Shown: positions 49,476 to 59,268 of the stretch, one piece after another
Position numbering within the stretch: the first letter of the stretch is position 1
Layout: the number at the start of each line of letters is the position of its first letter
From: Novosphingobium sp. PhB57
GTDB lineage: Bacteria; Pseudomonadota; Alphaproteobacteria; Sphingomonadales; Sphingomonadaceae
Assembly (NCBI RefSeq): GCF_004342985.1
Contig: NZ_SMBO01000005.1
Span: 248,001-312,000 of the forward strand
DNA: 64,000 bases
Direction of reading: 5' to 3'
Made by a program: the position numbers and the translations under genes
Notes under the pieces: model-generated
The model's input: the letters and a program-made list of their open reading frames with translations, nothing else
Database searches by the model: none
Told to the model about the DNA's origin: nothing

Positions 49476-52250
49476 ATGAGCAAGCTGGTCTGGAGCCGCC
49501 GCGAGATGCTGGCCCAAAGCCTGGCCACGACCGCCGTCGCCGGTTCGATGGCACTGATGGCGGGCCGGGCGGATGCGGCCACGGCCGGGCCGGTGGAGCC
49601 GCTCGGCTCCGGCATAGCGCCGGGTGACGACGTGGTCTGGCTCGACGGCGGCGCTCCCCTCGCCCACGAAGGTCAGTCGTGGGGCCAGCCCTGGCCGCGC
49701 GGCACGCGGTTCGACAAGCGCGGCTACGTGCTCGAAGGCGCGGGCGGCACGCGTGAAGCGGTGCAGACCTGGCCGATGGCGTGGTGGCCGGACGGTTCGA
49801 TCAAGTGGACCGGCCATGCGACCGGGGCGAACGGCGGGCGCGCCAATGGCCTGCGCGTGGTCGCCGGCAGCGCCAGGCCCGCGCAGACCCTCTCCGTGCG
49901 CGAGGCTGCCGATGCCGTGACCGTCACCGTCGGCCAGACCGTCTGGACCCTGGGCCGCTCAGGCGAGGCGCTGATCCGCTCCGCGCGCGTCGGCAATGCC
50001 GAAGTGCTGCAATCGGTGCGCCTGCTCGCCAGCGCGCAGGACCGGGCCGACGACGAGGACGGCACGCCCAATCTCGCCCGCTGGACCGGCACGATCGAGA
50101 GCGCCACGGTCGAACAGAGCGGCCCGATCCGCGCCGTCGTCAAGCTCGACGGCCGCCATCGCGGAACCGAAGGCGACTGGATGCCCTTCTCCGTCCGCCT
50201 CTATTTCCATGCCGGGTCGGACAGCGTGCGGCTGGTCCATTCGATGATCTTCGACGGCGATCCCGCCAAGCGCTTCCTTCGCGGCCTCGGCCTCGAAGGC
50301 GCGGTGCCGATGCGCGACAAGCTGCACGACCGCCACGTCCGCTTCGCAGGCGAGAAGGGCGGCCTCTGGGGCGAGGCGGTGCGCCCGCTGACGGGCCTGC
50401 GCCGCGATCCCGGCAAGGCCTTCCGCGACGCGCAAGTCGCGGGCGCGGCCACGCCGTCGCTCGACCAGATGGGCGCGGCAGTGCGCCAGAACCTGGAATA
50501 TATCCCCGCCTGGGGCGACTTCCGCTTGCGCCAGCCCAATGCGGACGGCTTCTCGATCGTCAAGCGCACCAAGCCGGGCTTCGGCTGGATCGACGTCGAT
50601 ACCGCAGGCCGCGCGCCGGGGCTGGGCTATATCGGCGGGCCTTCGGGCGGCGTCGCGTTCGGCATGCACGACTTCTGGCAGCGCTGCCCGGTCGGCCTGG
50701 ACGTGGCCGATGCCGCCAGCGACACCGCGCGCTTCACGGTCTGGTATCACGCCCCCGATGCCCCGGCGATGGACCTGCGCTTCTATCACGACGTCATGGG
50801 CATGGAGAGCTACGAGGCGCAGAACCTGGGCCTCGACGTCACTTACGAGGACTACGAGCCCGGCTGGGGCGATGCCTCCGGGATCGCCCGCACCACCGAG
50901 TTTCGCATCTGGGCCCTGCCCGCCACGCCCCCGCGCGAGCGGCTGGCCGCGATGGGTGCGGGGCTGGCCACGCCGCCGCGCATGGTCGCCAACGTCGCGC
51001 GGGTCCATGCGGCCGGGCTGTTCGGTCCGTGGAGTCCGATCGCCTCGGGCGGCCCCTTGCGCGGCAAGATCGAGACGCGCGCCAAGCAGGAACTCGATTT
51101 CTACATCGGCCAGGTCGACCAGCGCCGCTGGTACGGGTTCTGGAACTACGGCGATGTCATGCACAGTTATGACAACGACCGGCACGTCTGGCGCTACGAC
51201 ATCGGCGGTTTCGCGTGGGACAACAGCGAACTCTCCACTGACTTGTGGCTCTGGTACGGCTTCTTGCGCAGCGGCCGCGCCGACGTGTTCCGCCTGGCCG
51301 AAGCGATGACGCGCCATACCGGCGAAGTGGACGTCTACCACTCCGGCCGGTTCAAGGGCCTCGGCACCCGCCATGGCGTCCAACACTGGGCAGACAGTTC
51401 GAAGCAGCAGCGCATTTCCAACGCCGCCTATCGCCGCTTCTACTACTACCTCACCACCGACGAGCGCTGCGGCGATCTGATGCACGCGCTGGTGGGTAGC
51501 GACTATGCGCTGAAAACGGTCGATATCGGCCGCAAGGTCATGCACCGCGCCGACGCCAGCAAGCCGCCCGCCGGAACCGGCGCGGTAGTGGCCGAACAGC
51601 CGCTGCCCGACGGCCAGATCTTCATGCAGTTCGGCACCGTCTGGGGATCGATGCTGGGCGCCTGGCTGACCGAGTGGGAACGCACGCGCGACACCCGCTG
51701 GCGCGACCGGATCGTTGCGGGCATGCGCTCCATCGCCGCCCTGCCCAAGGGCTGGCTGGCGGGCGGCGCGGCCTTCGACCTTGCCTCCGGGCGCTTCGTG
51801 GGGCCGGGGAACGAAGTGAACATGAGCCACCTCAACGGCGTGTTCGGCGTGTTCGAGATCACTGCGGAACTGCTCGAACTCGTCGATGAGCCGGGTTTCC
51901 GCAAGGTCTGGCTGGACTACTGCGAGCTCTACAACGCGCCCGAGGCCGAATTCCGCGCCCGCACCGGCGCATCGGGCAAGGGCCGCGCGCTGACCCAGGC
52001 CCATTCGCGCTACACCGCCTATGCCGGGGTGCAGCTGGGCAAGCCGGACCTCATCAAGCGCGCCTGGGGCGAATTCTTCGGCGCGGGCGACCGCGAAGGC
52101 CGCGACCAGACGCGCGGCGCGCACAAGGTGACCGGCGCCGCCGTGCTCAAGCCAGTGGACGAGATCGCGGAAGTCTCCACCAACGATGCCGCGCAGTGGG
52201 GCATCGCCGCCACCGTGAACCTGACGCTGATCGGGGACGTGCTGGAATGA
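49476..52250 (+). CDS. Exo-rhamnogalacturonan lyase family protein (PL26-like), Tat-exported
   Basis: 924-residue exported protein. The N-terminus MSKLVWSRREMLAQSLATT is a Tat signal with SRRE. The N-terminal domain contains EPLGSGIAPGDDVVWLDG and RGYVLEGAGGTREAVQTWP, with PMAWWPDGSIKWTGHA, as in the exo-rhamnogalacturonan lyase family of Penicillium PcRGLX-like proteins. An (alpha/alpha) region follows (FGPWSPIASGGPL, WYGFWNYGDVMHSYDND). It would release unsaturated galacturonyl-rhamnose from chain ends. Coupled to the DUF6250 gene by an ATGA overlap. Annotation is good at family level; exact specificity is inferred. Confidence 0.88.
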   Translation: MSKLVWSRREMLAQSLATTAVAGSMALMAGRADAATAGPVEPLGSGIAPGDDVVWLDGGAPLAHEGQSWGQPWPRGTRFDKRGYVLEGAGGTREAVQTWPMAWWPDGSIKWTGHATGANGGRANGLRVVAGSARPAQTLSVREAADAVTVTVGQTVWTLGRSGEALIRSARVGNAEVLQSVRLLASAQDRADDEDGTPNLARWTGTIESATVEQSGPIRAVVKLDGRHRGTEGDWMPFSVRLYFHAGSDSVRLVHSMIFDGDPAKRFLRGLGLEGAVPMRDKLHDRHVRFAGEKGGLWGEAVRPLTGLRRDPGKAFRDAQVAGAATPSLDQMGAAVRQNLEYIPAWGDFRLRQPNADGFSIVKRTKPGFGWIDVDTAGRAPGLGYIGGPSGGVAFGMHDFWQRCPVGLDVADAASDTARFTVWYHAPDAPAMDLRFYHDVMGMESYEAQNLGLDVTYEDYEPGWGDASGIARTTEFRIWALPATPPRERLAAMGAGLATPPRMVANVARVHAAGLFGPWSPIASGGPLRGKIETRAKQELDFYIGQVDQRRWYGFWNYGDVMHSYDNDRHVWRYDIGGFAWDNSELSTDLWLWYGFLRSGRADVFRLAEAMTRHTGEVDVYHSGRFKGLGTRHGVQHWADSSKQQRISNAAYRRFYYYLTTDERCGDLMHALVGSDYALKTVDIGRKVMHRADASKPPAGTGAVVAEQPLPDGQIFMQFGTVWGSMLGAWLTEWERTRDTRWRDRIVAGMRSIAALPKGWLAGGAAFDLASGRFVGPGNEVNMSHLNGVFGVFEITAELLELVDEPGFRKVWLDYCELYNAPEAEFRARTGASGKGRALTQAHSRYTAYAGVQLGKPDLIKRAWGEFFGAGDREGRDQTRGAHKVTGAAVLKPVDEIAEVSTNDAAQWGIAATVNLTLIGDVLE

Positions 52251-52942
52251 AGCGCTTCGCCGCCGCCTTGCTGCTCATGCTGCTTTCGGCGGCGGCGAAC
52301 CCGCCAACGGACGACTTTCATCGCGGCCTTTCGCGCTGGCGCGTCGAGGCCGAGGCGCCTTCGCGCGTTAGCGCCCAGGACGGCGTCCTGGACATCGACG
52401 CGCCTAAGGGCATTTCGCTCTGGTGGACCGCCGAACTGACCGGCCCCGTCGCCATCGAATACGAGGTCATGGCGGTTTCGGAAGGCGGGCCGAACGACGC
52501 GGTAAGCGACGTCAACGCCTTCTGGATGGCCAGTGACCCCGCCGCGCCGGATGGATCGCCGCTCGCCCAGCCCCGCAGCGGGGCTTTCGCGGAATACGAT
52601 AGGCTGAAGACCTACTACGTGGGCATCGGCGGCAACCGCAACACCACCACCCGGATGCGGCGCTATGTGGGCGAACCGGGCAACCGTCCCCTGCTGCCCG
52701 AGCACGATCGGTCGGATCCCGCGGCCATGCTGACACCGAACCGCTGGACGCCCATGCGCGTCGCCGCCGAGGGCGGACGGATCACGGTGGATTTCGGCGG
52801 CAAGCGGCTCTTCACGATGGACGACCCCGCGCCTTACGCCCGAGGCTGGTTTGCCCTGCGCACGACCAAGAGCCACCTGCGCATCCGCAATTTCCGGATC
52901 GTGCCCCTGGGCGCGCAGAAACGCAGCGGCGCCGCCCCGTGA
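52247..52942 (+). CDS. DUF6250 domain-containing exported protein
   Basis: 231-residue protein with a signal peptide (LLLMLLSAAANPP). ATG 52247 overlaps the previous stop. The jelly-roll-like sequence GISLWWTAELTGPVAIEYEV, then NAFWMASDP and YYVGIGGNRNTTTRMRRY, fits DUF6250, a concanavalin-like family found in pectin loci. It may bind or hydrolyse a pectic sugar; no catalytic residues can be named. Translational coupling to the PL26-like gene suggests they act together. Confidence 0.82.
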   Translation: MKRFAAALLLMLLSAAANPPTDDFHRGLSRWRVEAEAPSRVSAQDGVLDIDAPKGISLWWTAELTGPVAIEYEVMAVSEGGPNDAVSDVNAFWMASDPAAPDGSPLAQPRSGAFAEYDRLKTYYVGIGGNRNTTTRMRRYVGEPGNRPLLPEHDRSDPAAMLTPNRWTPMRVAAEGGRITVDFGGKRLFTMDDPAPYARGWFALRTTKSHLRIRNFRIVPLGAQKRSGAAP

Positions 52943-53060
52943 TGGCCGCCCCCACCGAGAGTGCATCCCACCCGCGCTTTCGAAGGTTGAGCTGCACGCG
53001 AACGCGCTGCGCGTTTGCGCCTTTGTGCAAAGCGAATCCGCGCCGTTCCGCAACATCATC

Positions 53061-53092
53061 CCGTCGTCCCCGCGCATGCGCAGGGACGACGG
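53061..53092. repeat. REP-like palindrome
   Basis: CCGTCGTCCC (53061-53070) faces GGGACGACGG (53083-53092), with a central GCGCATGCGC (53072-53081) on the same centre; only one base pair is broken over 32 bp. It lies in the gap between convergent genes. It resembles the GTCATCCCCGC-type extragenic palindromes common in proteobacteria. Confidence 0.75.
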
Positions 53093-53118
53093 AGCGCTTC
53101 AGAAGCAGCCGAAAAGCC

Positions 53119-54111
53119 TCACGCCCCTTCGGAGGGAATCCGCAGGCCATGCCGCGCCGCAAAGCGGGCGAAGCGGGTGAGCCACAATCCCGCGCGGCCG
53201 TCCGGTTCGAACAGCGGCGCGCCGTGACCGCCCTTCTCGATCACGTAAAGCTCGCTGGGAATCTTCGCCGCCCGGCAGCCCTCGAACATCGCCAGGCTGT
53301 TGCCGCAATCGACCACCGTATCGTCCGCCGCATGGCCGAGCAGGATCGGCGGCGTGGTCGCAGGAACCTCGATGTTCACCGAGTAGCGCCGGGACAGCGC
53401 CTCGCTGGGGTTCGCGCCCAACAGCTCGCTGCGCGATTGCGCATGGGCGAGGGGCGGCGCCATGCTGACTACCGGGAAGAACATCCCCGCCACCAGCGGC
53501 CGGGCATCCTGCGCATCGGCCGCGTCGACCGGATCATAGACCTTGGCCGCAAACCGCGTGGCGATGCTGCCGCACAAGTGTCCACCCGCCGAGAAGCCGA
53601 TAGCCGCCACATTCGCCGGGTCCACGCCCCACTTCGCGGCACGGGCGCGGATCACGCGCATGGCGCGCTGGGCGTCCTGCAAGGGCGTGTCCGGGCCGCC
53701 GGTCCAGCCGTCATGCGGCAGGCGGTAGAGCAGTTCGAAGGCGGTCACGCCCTGGCTGGCGAACCAGCGCGAGGTGGCGGAGGGCCTGGTGCCCATGGCC
53801 ACGCGCGCATAGCCGCCGCCCGGAAATGTCAGCACCGCCGCGCCGGTGGGCTTGGCGGCGGGGCAGACCGTCAGCATCGGCGTGGCGACATGCGGCCAGG
53901 CGAAATCGTCGGGGTTGCCCTTGTTGGTGCGCAGCACGCGCTCCTCCTTCACGCCGCCCGAAGGCAGCCCCGGCGGCGAGCCCGGCCAGATCGGAAAACG
54001 CTCGAACGCAGGCGTATTCTCCCCGCTTTGCGCCAAGGCGCGGCCGGACAACAAGGGCGCGGCAGCCAGCGCGCTCAGCGAACCCAGGAATTGACGGCGG
54101 TCACTCGACAT
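53119..54111 (-). CDS. Alpha/beta hydrolase (carbohydrate esterase-like), Tat-exported
   Basis: 330-residue exported hydrolase. The start is ATG 54111 (GGGGAGAG upstream); MSSDRRQFLGSLSALAAAP is a Tat signal. The nucleophile Ser is in GFSAGGH, the acid Asp in GHAADDTVV and the His in EKGGHGAP. The oxyanion segment FPGGGYARVAMG is typical of acetyl-xylan-esterase-like (Axe/pectin acetylesterase-like) proteins. It likely removes acetyl groups from the pectic backbone. Divergent from the first GH43-like gene; convergent with DUF6250. Confidence 0.88.
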   Translation of the reverse strand: MSSDRRQFLGSLSALAAAPLLSGRALAQSGENTPAFERFPIWPGSPPGLPSGGVKEERVLRTNKGNPDDFAWPHVATPMLTVCPAAKPTGAAVLTFPGGGYARVAMGTRPSATSRWFASQGVTAFELLYRLPHDGWTGGPDTPLQDAQRAMRVIRARAAKWGVDPANVAAIGFSAGGHLCGSIATRFAAKVYDPVDAADAQDARPLVAGMFFPVVSMAPPLAHAQSRSELLGANPSEALSRRYSVNIEVPATTPPILLGHAADDTVVDCGNSLAMFEGCRAAKIPSELYVIEKGGHGAPLFEPDGRAGLWLTRFARFAARHGLRIPSEGA

Positions 54112-54194
54112 ATTGCACTCTCCCCGAAAGGTCATTCTATGCATCGGAACATGTTGAAAATCATTCGGACTTTGCCGCACCGGGAGCCATCGGC

Positions 54195-55187
54195 ATGATC
54201 GGCGCCTCGCTTCTCCTGCTCGCCGCCGCGACGGCTTCCGCCCCCGACGTGGCGCCCAAGCCGCTGTTCCGCGACCCGGTGCATGACGGCGCCGCCGATC
54301 CCAGCACGGTCTACGATCCCGCCACGCGCGAATGGGTGATGTTCTATACGAACCGGCGCGCCGACCTGCCGATGGAGGACGAAAAGGACGTGCGCTGGGT
54401 CCACGGCACGGCGATCGGCACCGCGCGCTCGAAGGACGGCGTGCACTGGCGCTACGGCGGCACGGCCGCGATCCCGGAAAGCTGCACCGGCGCGACGCTC
54501 TGGGCGCCCGATATCGAGCGCTTCAACGGCCAGTGGCACATGTGGCTGACGGTGGTGCCCGGCATCTACCGCGACTGGAACGCGCCGCGCTTCATCGTCC
54601 ACCTCACCAGCAAGGACCTGAAGTCGTGGACCTGCGGTGACAAGCTCGATCTCGGCTCCGACCGGGTGATCGACGCCAGCGTCGTCGCGCTGCCGAAGGG
54701 CGGCTACCGCCTGTTCTTCAACGACGAGCGCATGGGCAAGGCGATCCGCACGGCGGACAGCACCGACCTCACCCACTGGACGGTGAAGGACCGCCTGACC
54801 ACAACGCCCGGCGAAGGCCCCAAGGCGTTCCGCTGGAAGGGCCGCTGGTGGCTGGTTTCGGATGCGTGGAAGGGGCTGCTGGTCATGCGCAGCGATGACG
54901 GTGACCATTGGACCACCCAGCCCGGCCACATCCTGGCCACGCCCGGACAAGCGCCGACCGATCGCGCCAAGGGGCAGCACCCCGACGTGATCGTCTCCGG
55001 CGACCGGGCCTATATCGTCTACTTCGTGCATCAGAGCGGCGAGGACGAGGCCAAGGCCAACCCCGACTGGCACCGCCGCAGCGTGCTCCAGATCGCGGAA
55101 CTGAAGGAGAAGGACGGCGTGATCTCCGTGGACCGCGACAGCCCCGCCCATGTTCGGCTTACCGCGCCAAAGGAGGCACGGCGATGA
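54195..55187 (+). CDS. GH43-like exported glycoside hydrolase
   Basis: 330-residue five-bladed beta-propeller. A signal peptide (GASLLLLAAATASAPD) precedes the domain. The GH43-type catalytic set is present: Asp35 (AADPSTV) as base, Asp160 (VIDAS) as pKa modulator and Glu207 (GEGPK) as acid; WAPDIERF is a usual blade motif. It would remove arabinose, galactose or xylose side chains of rhamnogalacturonan I. ATG 54195 has GGGAG upstream. It is coupled to a second GH43-like gene. The subfamily cannot be named from sequence alone. Confidence 0.86.
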   Translation: MIGASLLLLAAATASAPDVAPKPLFRDPVHDGAADPSTVYDPATREWVMFYTNRRADLPMEDEKDVRWVHGTAIGTARSKDGVHWRYGGTAAIPESCTGATLWAPDIERFNGQWHMWLTVVPGIYRDWNAPRFIVHLTSKDLKSWTCGDKLDLGSDRVIDASVVALPKGGYRLFFNDERMGKAIRTADSTDLTHWTVKDRLTTTPGEGPKAFRWKGRWWLVSDAWKGLLVMRSDDGDHWTTQPGHILATPGQAPTDRAKGQHPDVIVSGDRAYIVYFVHQSGEDEAKANPDWHRRSVLQIAELKEKDGVISVDRDSPAHVRLTAPKEARR

Positions 55188-56140
55188 TCGACCGCCGTAG
55201 CCTCTGCCTTGGCGGGGCGGCTCTCGCGGGCTGCGCCACCACCCGCATCGCCCCCGCGGAACCGGAAGGCCCGCTGCTCTTCGCCTATTTCAGCACCGGA
55301 AAAGGCGAGGCGGACGGGCTGAAACTGGCCGTCAGCGAGGATGGCTTCGCCTTCCGCACGCTTGGCGGCGGCAAACCCTACCTCGTGCCGCAAGTGGGCG
55401 AGAAGAAGCTGCTGCGCGACCCCTTCCTGTGGCGCGGCGAGGGGGTGGACGCCCCGTGGCACTGCGTCTGGACCACCGCCTGGGAAGGCGTGACCATCGG
55501 CCATGCCACCACGCGCGACTTCGTGACCTGGACGCCCCAGCGCGCGATCCCGGTCATGGCCTCGGTGCCGGGGACCCGCAATTGCTGGGCGCCGGAAGCG
55601 ATCTTCGATCCCGCCACGCGGCGCACGGTCATCTTCTGGTCCAGCACCGTGACCGGCCGCTTCGCCGAGACGGCCGGAACCTCGGAAGGTGGCTACAACC
55701 ACCGCCTCTGGTACACGACCACCGCCGATTTCGAGAGCTTCGCCCCGCCGCAAGTACTCTACGATCCCGGCTTCAGCGTGATCGACGGCACATTCGCCCC
55801 GGCCCCGGACGGCGGGCTCTGGCTGGTCGTGAAGGACGAGACGGTCGAACCTCCGCGCAAGTGGCTGCGCGCGGCCTCCGCACGCAGCCCGATCGGCCCG
55901 TTCGCATCGCTGGGCGAACCGTTCACCGCCTCCTGGGTGGAAGGCCCGATGACCGCGCGGATCGGCGAGGACCTGGTCTGCTATTACGACGTCTACCGCG
56001 ACGGGCGCTGGGGCGCGAAGTCCACGCGCGACATGGCGACCTGGCAGGACGTGAGCGACCGTCTGGCGATGCCGCAAGGCGCGCGGCACGGCTCGCTGGT
56101 GCGGATCGACCGGAAAATGCTGGGGGCGCTTGAGGCCTGA
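55184..56140 (+). CDS. GH43-like lipoprotein (second copy)
   Basis: 318-residue protein, overlapping the first GH43-like stop by ATGA, with AAAGGAGG at 55168-55175. The N-terminus MIDRRSLCLGGAALAGC combines twin arginines with a lipobox (LAGC, Cys17), so it is predicted to be a Tat-exported lipoprotein. Catalytic residues match GH43 positions: Asp79 (LRDPF), Asp201 (VIDGT) and Glu253 (WVEGP). Low similarity to its neighbour suggests a different side-chain target. Predicted to act at the cell surface or in the periplasm. Confidence 0.85.
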   Translation: MIDRRSLCLGGAALAGCATTRIAPAEPEGPLLFAYFSTGKGEADGLKLAVSEDGFAFRTLGGGKPYLVPQVGEKKLLRDPFLWRGEGVDAPWHCVWTTAWEGVTIGHATTRDFVTWTPQRAIPVMASVPGTRNCWAPEAIFDPATRRTVIFWSSTVTGRFAETAGTSEGGYNHRLWYTTTADFESFAPPQVLYDPGFSVIDGTFAPAPDGGLWLVVKDETVEPPRKWLRAASARSPIGPFASLGEPFTASWVEGPMTARIGEDLVCYYDVYRDGRWGAKSTRDMATWQDVSDRLAMPQGARHGSLVRIDRKMLGALEA

Positions 56141-56174
56141 AAAAGCGGCTCCCGGATGGAGGATCCGGGAGCCG
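56141..56174 (-). terminator. Rho-independent terminator for the minus-strand receptor
   Basis: 12-bp stem CGGCTCCCGGAT / ATCCGGGAGCCG (56146-56174) with a GGAGG loop. On the minus strand it is followed by CTTTTT (56145-56140). It lies 41 bp after the receptor stop at 56215. Confidence 0.88.
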
Positions 56175-56214
56175 ATAGTTCCGGCGTGGGAGGGCCCCGC
56201 CGTATTCTTCAAGA

Positions 56215-59200
56215 TCAGAACTTCACGTTGACGCCTGCCGAGATCGTGCGGCCCACGCGGGTCTGGAACAGCGTGTCCTGGCGCTGGCTGTCGGTGTAGA
56301 GGCTGTTCTGCTCGTCGGTGAGGTTGGTGCCCTCGACGATCAGCTTGATCGCATCCGAGATGTTGTACGAGGCCGAGGCATCGACATAAGTGGTCGCGCG
56401 GTTGCCCACCAGGTCGCTGCCGGGCGAGGCGGGGATGCCGCGGATGAACGGTCCGCGATAATTGATCGTGCCGCGGATGGAGAACTTGTCGTTCTCCCAG
56501 AACAGCGTGCCCGAAGCCGTGTCCTTGGACAGGCCGACCAGATCGTCCTTCACGGTAACGGTGCACACGCCGCCCGAGCTGGAGAGGCAGTAATTGATCT
56601 TCGACATGACGTGCGTGTAGTTCGCCAGCACGCCGAAGTGGCTGATGAAGCCCGACGCGAAGTTGAACGGGATCTGCGCGTTCAGCTCGATCCCCTTGAG
56701 CGGGCCGCCCGGCGTATTGGTGGGCGTGGCGATGTTGAACAGCTCGTCCGGGGTGGTGTTGCTGCCGGTCAGCAGTTCGTTCGGCAGGCCCAGCGAGCTG
56801 AACGGAACCAGCGCGTTCACGCTCTGCACGTAAGTCTTGATGTCCTTGTAGAAGAACGCTGCCGACAGCAGCGAGCCGGGACGGAAGTACCATTCCACCG
56901 CCGCATCGAACGTGTTGGCGCGGATCGGTTCGAGCAGGGGATTGCCCAGCGATCCCGAGCGCGTGGTCGCATTGATGGCCACGGTCGGCACCAGCTGCGT
57001 AAGCGCCGGGCGCGAGAGGACCTTGGCGGCGGAAAGGCGCACGAGCAGGTTCTGCACCGGCTCGATCACGAGGTTGGCGGAAGGCAGCCAGTCGTCATAG
57101 CTGCGCGCAACCGCGCGGTACTGGCCGCTGAGGCCGGTGGGCGAAGTGGGGTCGGACAAGTTGATGAAGCCCGAGGAACGCTGCCAGGTATGGATGTAGC
57201 GCAGGCCCACATCGCCGCGAAGGCCGAAGCCCACCGCATCGCTGAAGTCGAACGTGCCCATCATGAAGGCGCTGGTCTGTTCTTCCTTCACGCCCGGATT
57301 GGTCTCGCCGCAACCGGTGCAGGTGCGGGCGTCGAAGAGGTTGTAGGCATCGGCCAGCTTCTGCCAGTCCAGGCTGGCCCAGCTCGACGGCGCGCCGTGG
57401 CCCCAGAGGCTGTCCACGCCGGTGATCTGCGTCGTCAGGTCGGCCAGCGAGGTCCCGGCCGGCAAGGCCTGAACCAGCGTATCGGCGGTGTAATAAGTGG
57501 TGAAGCGCTGCTGGAACTCGCTGGAGCGGAACTGGCCGCCGAAGTGCAGCTTGAACGCATCGGAGAACTCGTAATGCGCGTTGACTTCGCCCAGCGTACC
57601 CTTGGTGGTGTTGCTGGCCGGCTTGCCCTGGAGGCTGAAGCCGCCGGTGACGACGCCCGCGCCCGGCGTCGGGCCGTAGAGGAAGTTGGACGGATCGGAC
57701 ACGTCGAAACCGAAGCCCAGCACGGGCGTCTGCCCGCCGCCGGTATAGTCGATCGCGAAGTTGTCGGTATCCAGCGCATCCATGAAGTACTGCATGCGGA
57801 CCTTGTCTTTCCACACGGACTCGTTGAGGCCGAACTTGGCGTCAACGGTCAACCGGTCGTTGAACCGGTGCATGAAATTGAGGTTCGCCTGCTTGAACGT
57901 GGTCGAATACTTCGAGTGCAGCCCTTCCGAGCGCACGTCCACGCCGTCCAGCAGGGCATATTCCACCGAGCCGAGGTCGGAAAGCTGCACGTCCTTCAGC
58001 GACATCATCGGATAGCCCTGGTTCGATGCCGAGCGGCCGAACGAAATCGCCTCGATGTAGTTGTCGTCACGGGTCACGTTGAAGCGTGAGTAGAGCAGGT
58101 CCAGCGAGATGTCGGTATCGTCGTCGGGCTTGTACTGCAGGGTCAGCGTGCCGCCGATGCGTTCCTGCGTCTGCTCGGAATTCAGGTAGCGCGGGATGCG
58201 CGGGAAGAAGGCGCCGCTGCCGGGCGTGTTCGGCATGTCGTCTCGGCGGGCGTCGTAGACGGTCTGGTAGGCCGCAGCGTCGCTGGTGCGCGGGTTGCCG
58301 GTGGAGCAATTGGTGGCGCTGGCGCCGGACGCGGCGCTGTTGCCGGGGTTCTGCGGGGTGAAGCCGAGCGGCGAGCAGAACATGCCGTTCTGGTTGGCCG
58401 AAAGGATGTCCACCGCCGAATAGCCCACTTCGCGCGTGTGGCGCTTCTGATAGGCGAGCGAGCCGAGCACGCCGAAGCCGCTGTCTCCGAACTGCTTGGA
58501 CACGAGCACCGACGCGCGCGGATCAACCTTCTTCGACAGTTCGTTCCAGACGCCGCGTCCCGTGGCGGAGAGCACGAAGTCCTTCGCCTGGTCCATCGGC
58601 TTGGGCGCGCTGAGGTCCACCGTGGCGCCCAGCGAGCCTTCCTCGACATCCGCCGAGGGCGTCTTGCGCACGGTCAGCGCCGAGAAGATTTCGGTCGGGA
58701 ATACGTTGAAGTCGAAGCTGCGGCCATTGTTGCCGGCCCCGTAGATGTCCGAGCCGCCGGTCTGCGCGGCGGCTTCCATGCCGTTGATGCGCACGCGGGT
58801 GAAGTCGGCGCCGAGGCCGCGGACCGAGATGTTCTTGCCTTCGCCGCCGTCACCGCGCTGGAGCGCCACGCCGGGGATGCGCTGCATCGATTCGGCCAGG
58901 TTGGAATCGGGGAACTTGCCCAGATCCTCGGCCTTGATGGTGTCGATCGCCGCCGTTTCCATGCGCTTGTCGGCCAGGGCCGCGTTCAGCGAGGCCCGGA
59001 AGCCGGTGACGATGATCTCGGAAGGGCTGGGCGTGTTGCCGGCGGCGGCCGACTGAGCGCCGGTCGCTGCGGCGCTCTGCGCGCCGTCCTGCACGGCGGC
59101 ATCGGCTGCGCCATCCTGCGCGGCGGCCATGTGCGGCGCGGCGAAGAGGAAGGCGGCCACCAGGGCCGGAGCCGAGGCGCGGCTGCGCATGACGGATTTC

Positions 59201-59217
59201 GAGAAAGCCCTTCTCAT
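56215..59217 (-). CDS. TonB-dependent receptor (oligosaccharide type, TIGR01782-like)
   Basis: 1000-residue receptor from ATG 59217 (GGGAG upstream; a longer start at 59253 is possible). The signal region ends in PHMAAAQDGA. The plug shows EIIVTGFRASLNAALADKRM, then FPDSNLAESMQRIPGVALQR and GGEGKNISVRGLGADFTRV, the same group as 43962. The barrel ends in VGRTISAGVNVKF. It probably imports rhamnogalacturonan-derived oligosaccharides. Its upstream region carries the palindrome CCCACTATGTGGG. It is divergent from the CE12 esterase gene. Confidence 0.94.
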   Translation of the reverse strand: MRRAFSKSVMRSRASAPALVAAFLFAAPHMAAAQDGAADAAVQDGAQSAAATGAQSAAAGNTPSPSEIIVTGFRASLNAALADKRMETAAIDTIKAEDLGKFPDSNLAESMQRIPGVALQRGDGGEGKNISVRGLGADFTRVRINGMEAAAQTGGSDIYGAGNNGRSFDFNVFPTEIFSALTVRKTPSADVEEGSLGATVDLSAPKPMDQAKDFVLSATGRGVWNELSKKVDPRASVLVSKQFGDSGFGVLGSLAYQKRHTREVGYSAVDILSANQNGMFCSPLGFTPQNPGNSAASGASATNCSTGNPRTSDAAAYQTVYDARRDDMPNTPGSGAFFPRIPRYLNSEQTQERIGGTLTLQYKPDDDTDISLDLLYSRFNVTRDDNYIEAISFGRSASNQGYPMMSLKDVQLSDLGSVEYALLDGVDVRSEGLHSKYSTTFKQANLNFMHRFNDRLTVDAKFGLNESVWKDKVRMQYFMDALDTDNFAIDYTGGGQTPVLGFGFDVSDPSNFLYGPTPGAGVVTGGFSLQGKPASNTTKGTLGEVNAHYEFSDAFKLHFGGQFRSSEFQQRFTTYYTADTLVQALPAGTSLADLTTQITGVDSLWGHGAPSSWASLDWQKLADAYNLFDARTCTGCGETNPGVKEEQTSAFMMGTFDFSDAVGFGLRGDVGLRYIHTWQRSSGFINLSDPTSPTGLSGQYRAVARSYDDWLPSANLVIEPVQNLLVRLSAAKVLSRPALTQLVPTVAINATTRSGSLGNPLLEPIRANTFDAAVEWYFRPGSLLSAAFFYKDIKTYVQSVNALVPFSSLGLPNELLTGSNTTPDELFNIATPTNTPGGPLKGIELNAQIPFNFASGFISHFGVLANYTHVMSKINYCLSSSGGVCTVTVKDDLVGLSKDTASGTLFWENDKFSIRGTINYRGPFIRGIPASPGSDLVGNRATTYVDASASYNISDAIKLIVEGTNLTDEQNSLYTDSQRQDTLFQTRVGRTISAGVNVKF

Positions 59218-59255
59218 TTCCTCACTCCCAAATCTTGTTCTTGCTTCGAACATTG

Positions 59256-59268
59256 CCCACTATGTGGG
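59256..59268. promoter_or_regulatory. RG-I locus operator candidate 3 (palindrome)
   Basis: CCCACTATGTGGG, a perfect 13-base dyad containing the CCACATA half-site of the other promoters. It lies 39 bp upstream of the receptor start at 59217. The 20-bp direct-repeat partner is not clear here; a weak match occurs at 22 bp. Confidence 0.55.

Noticed and set aside
53022..53033. CTTTGTGCAAAG resembling the TGTGCAAA promoter element
   Set aside because: It lies in a convergent intergenic gap, not a promoter, and lacks the CACC flank.
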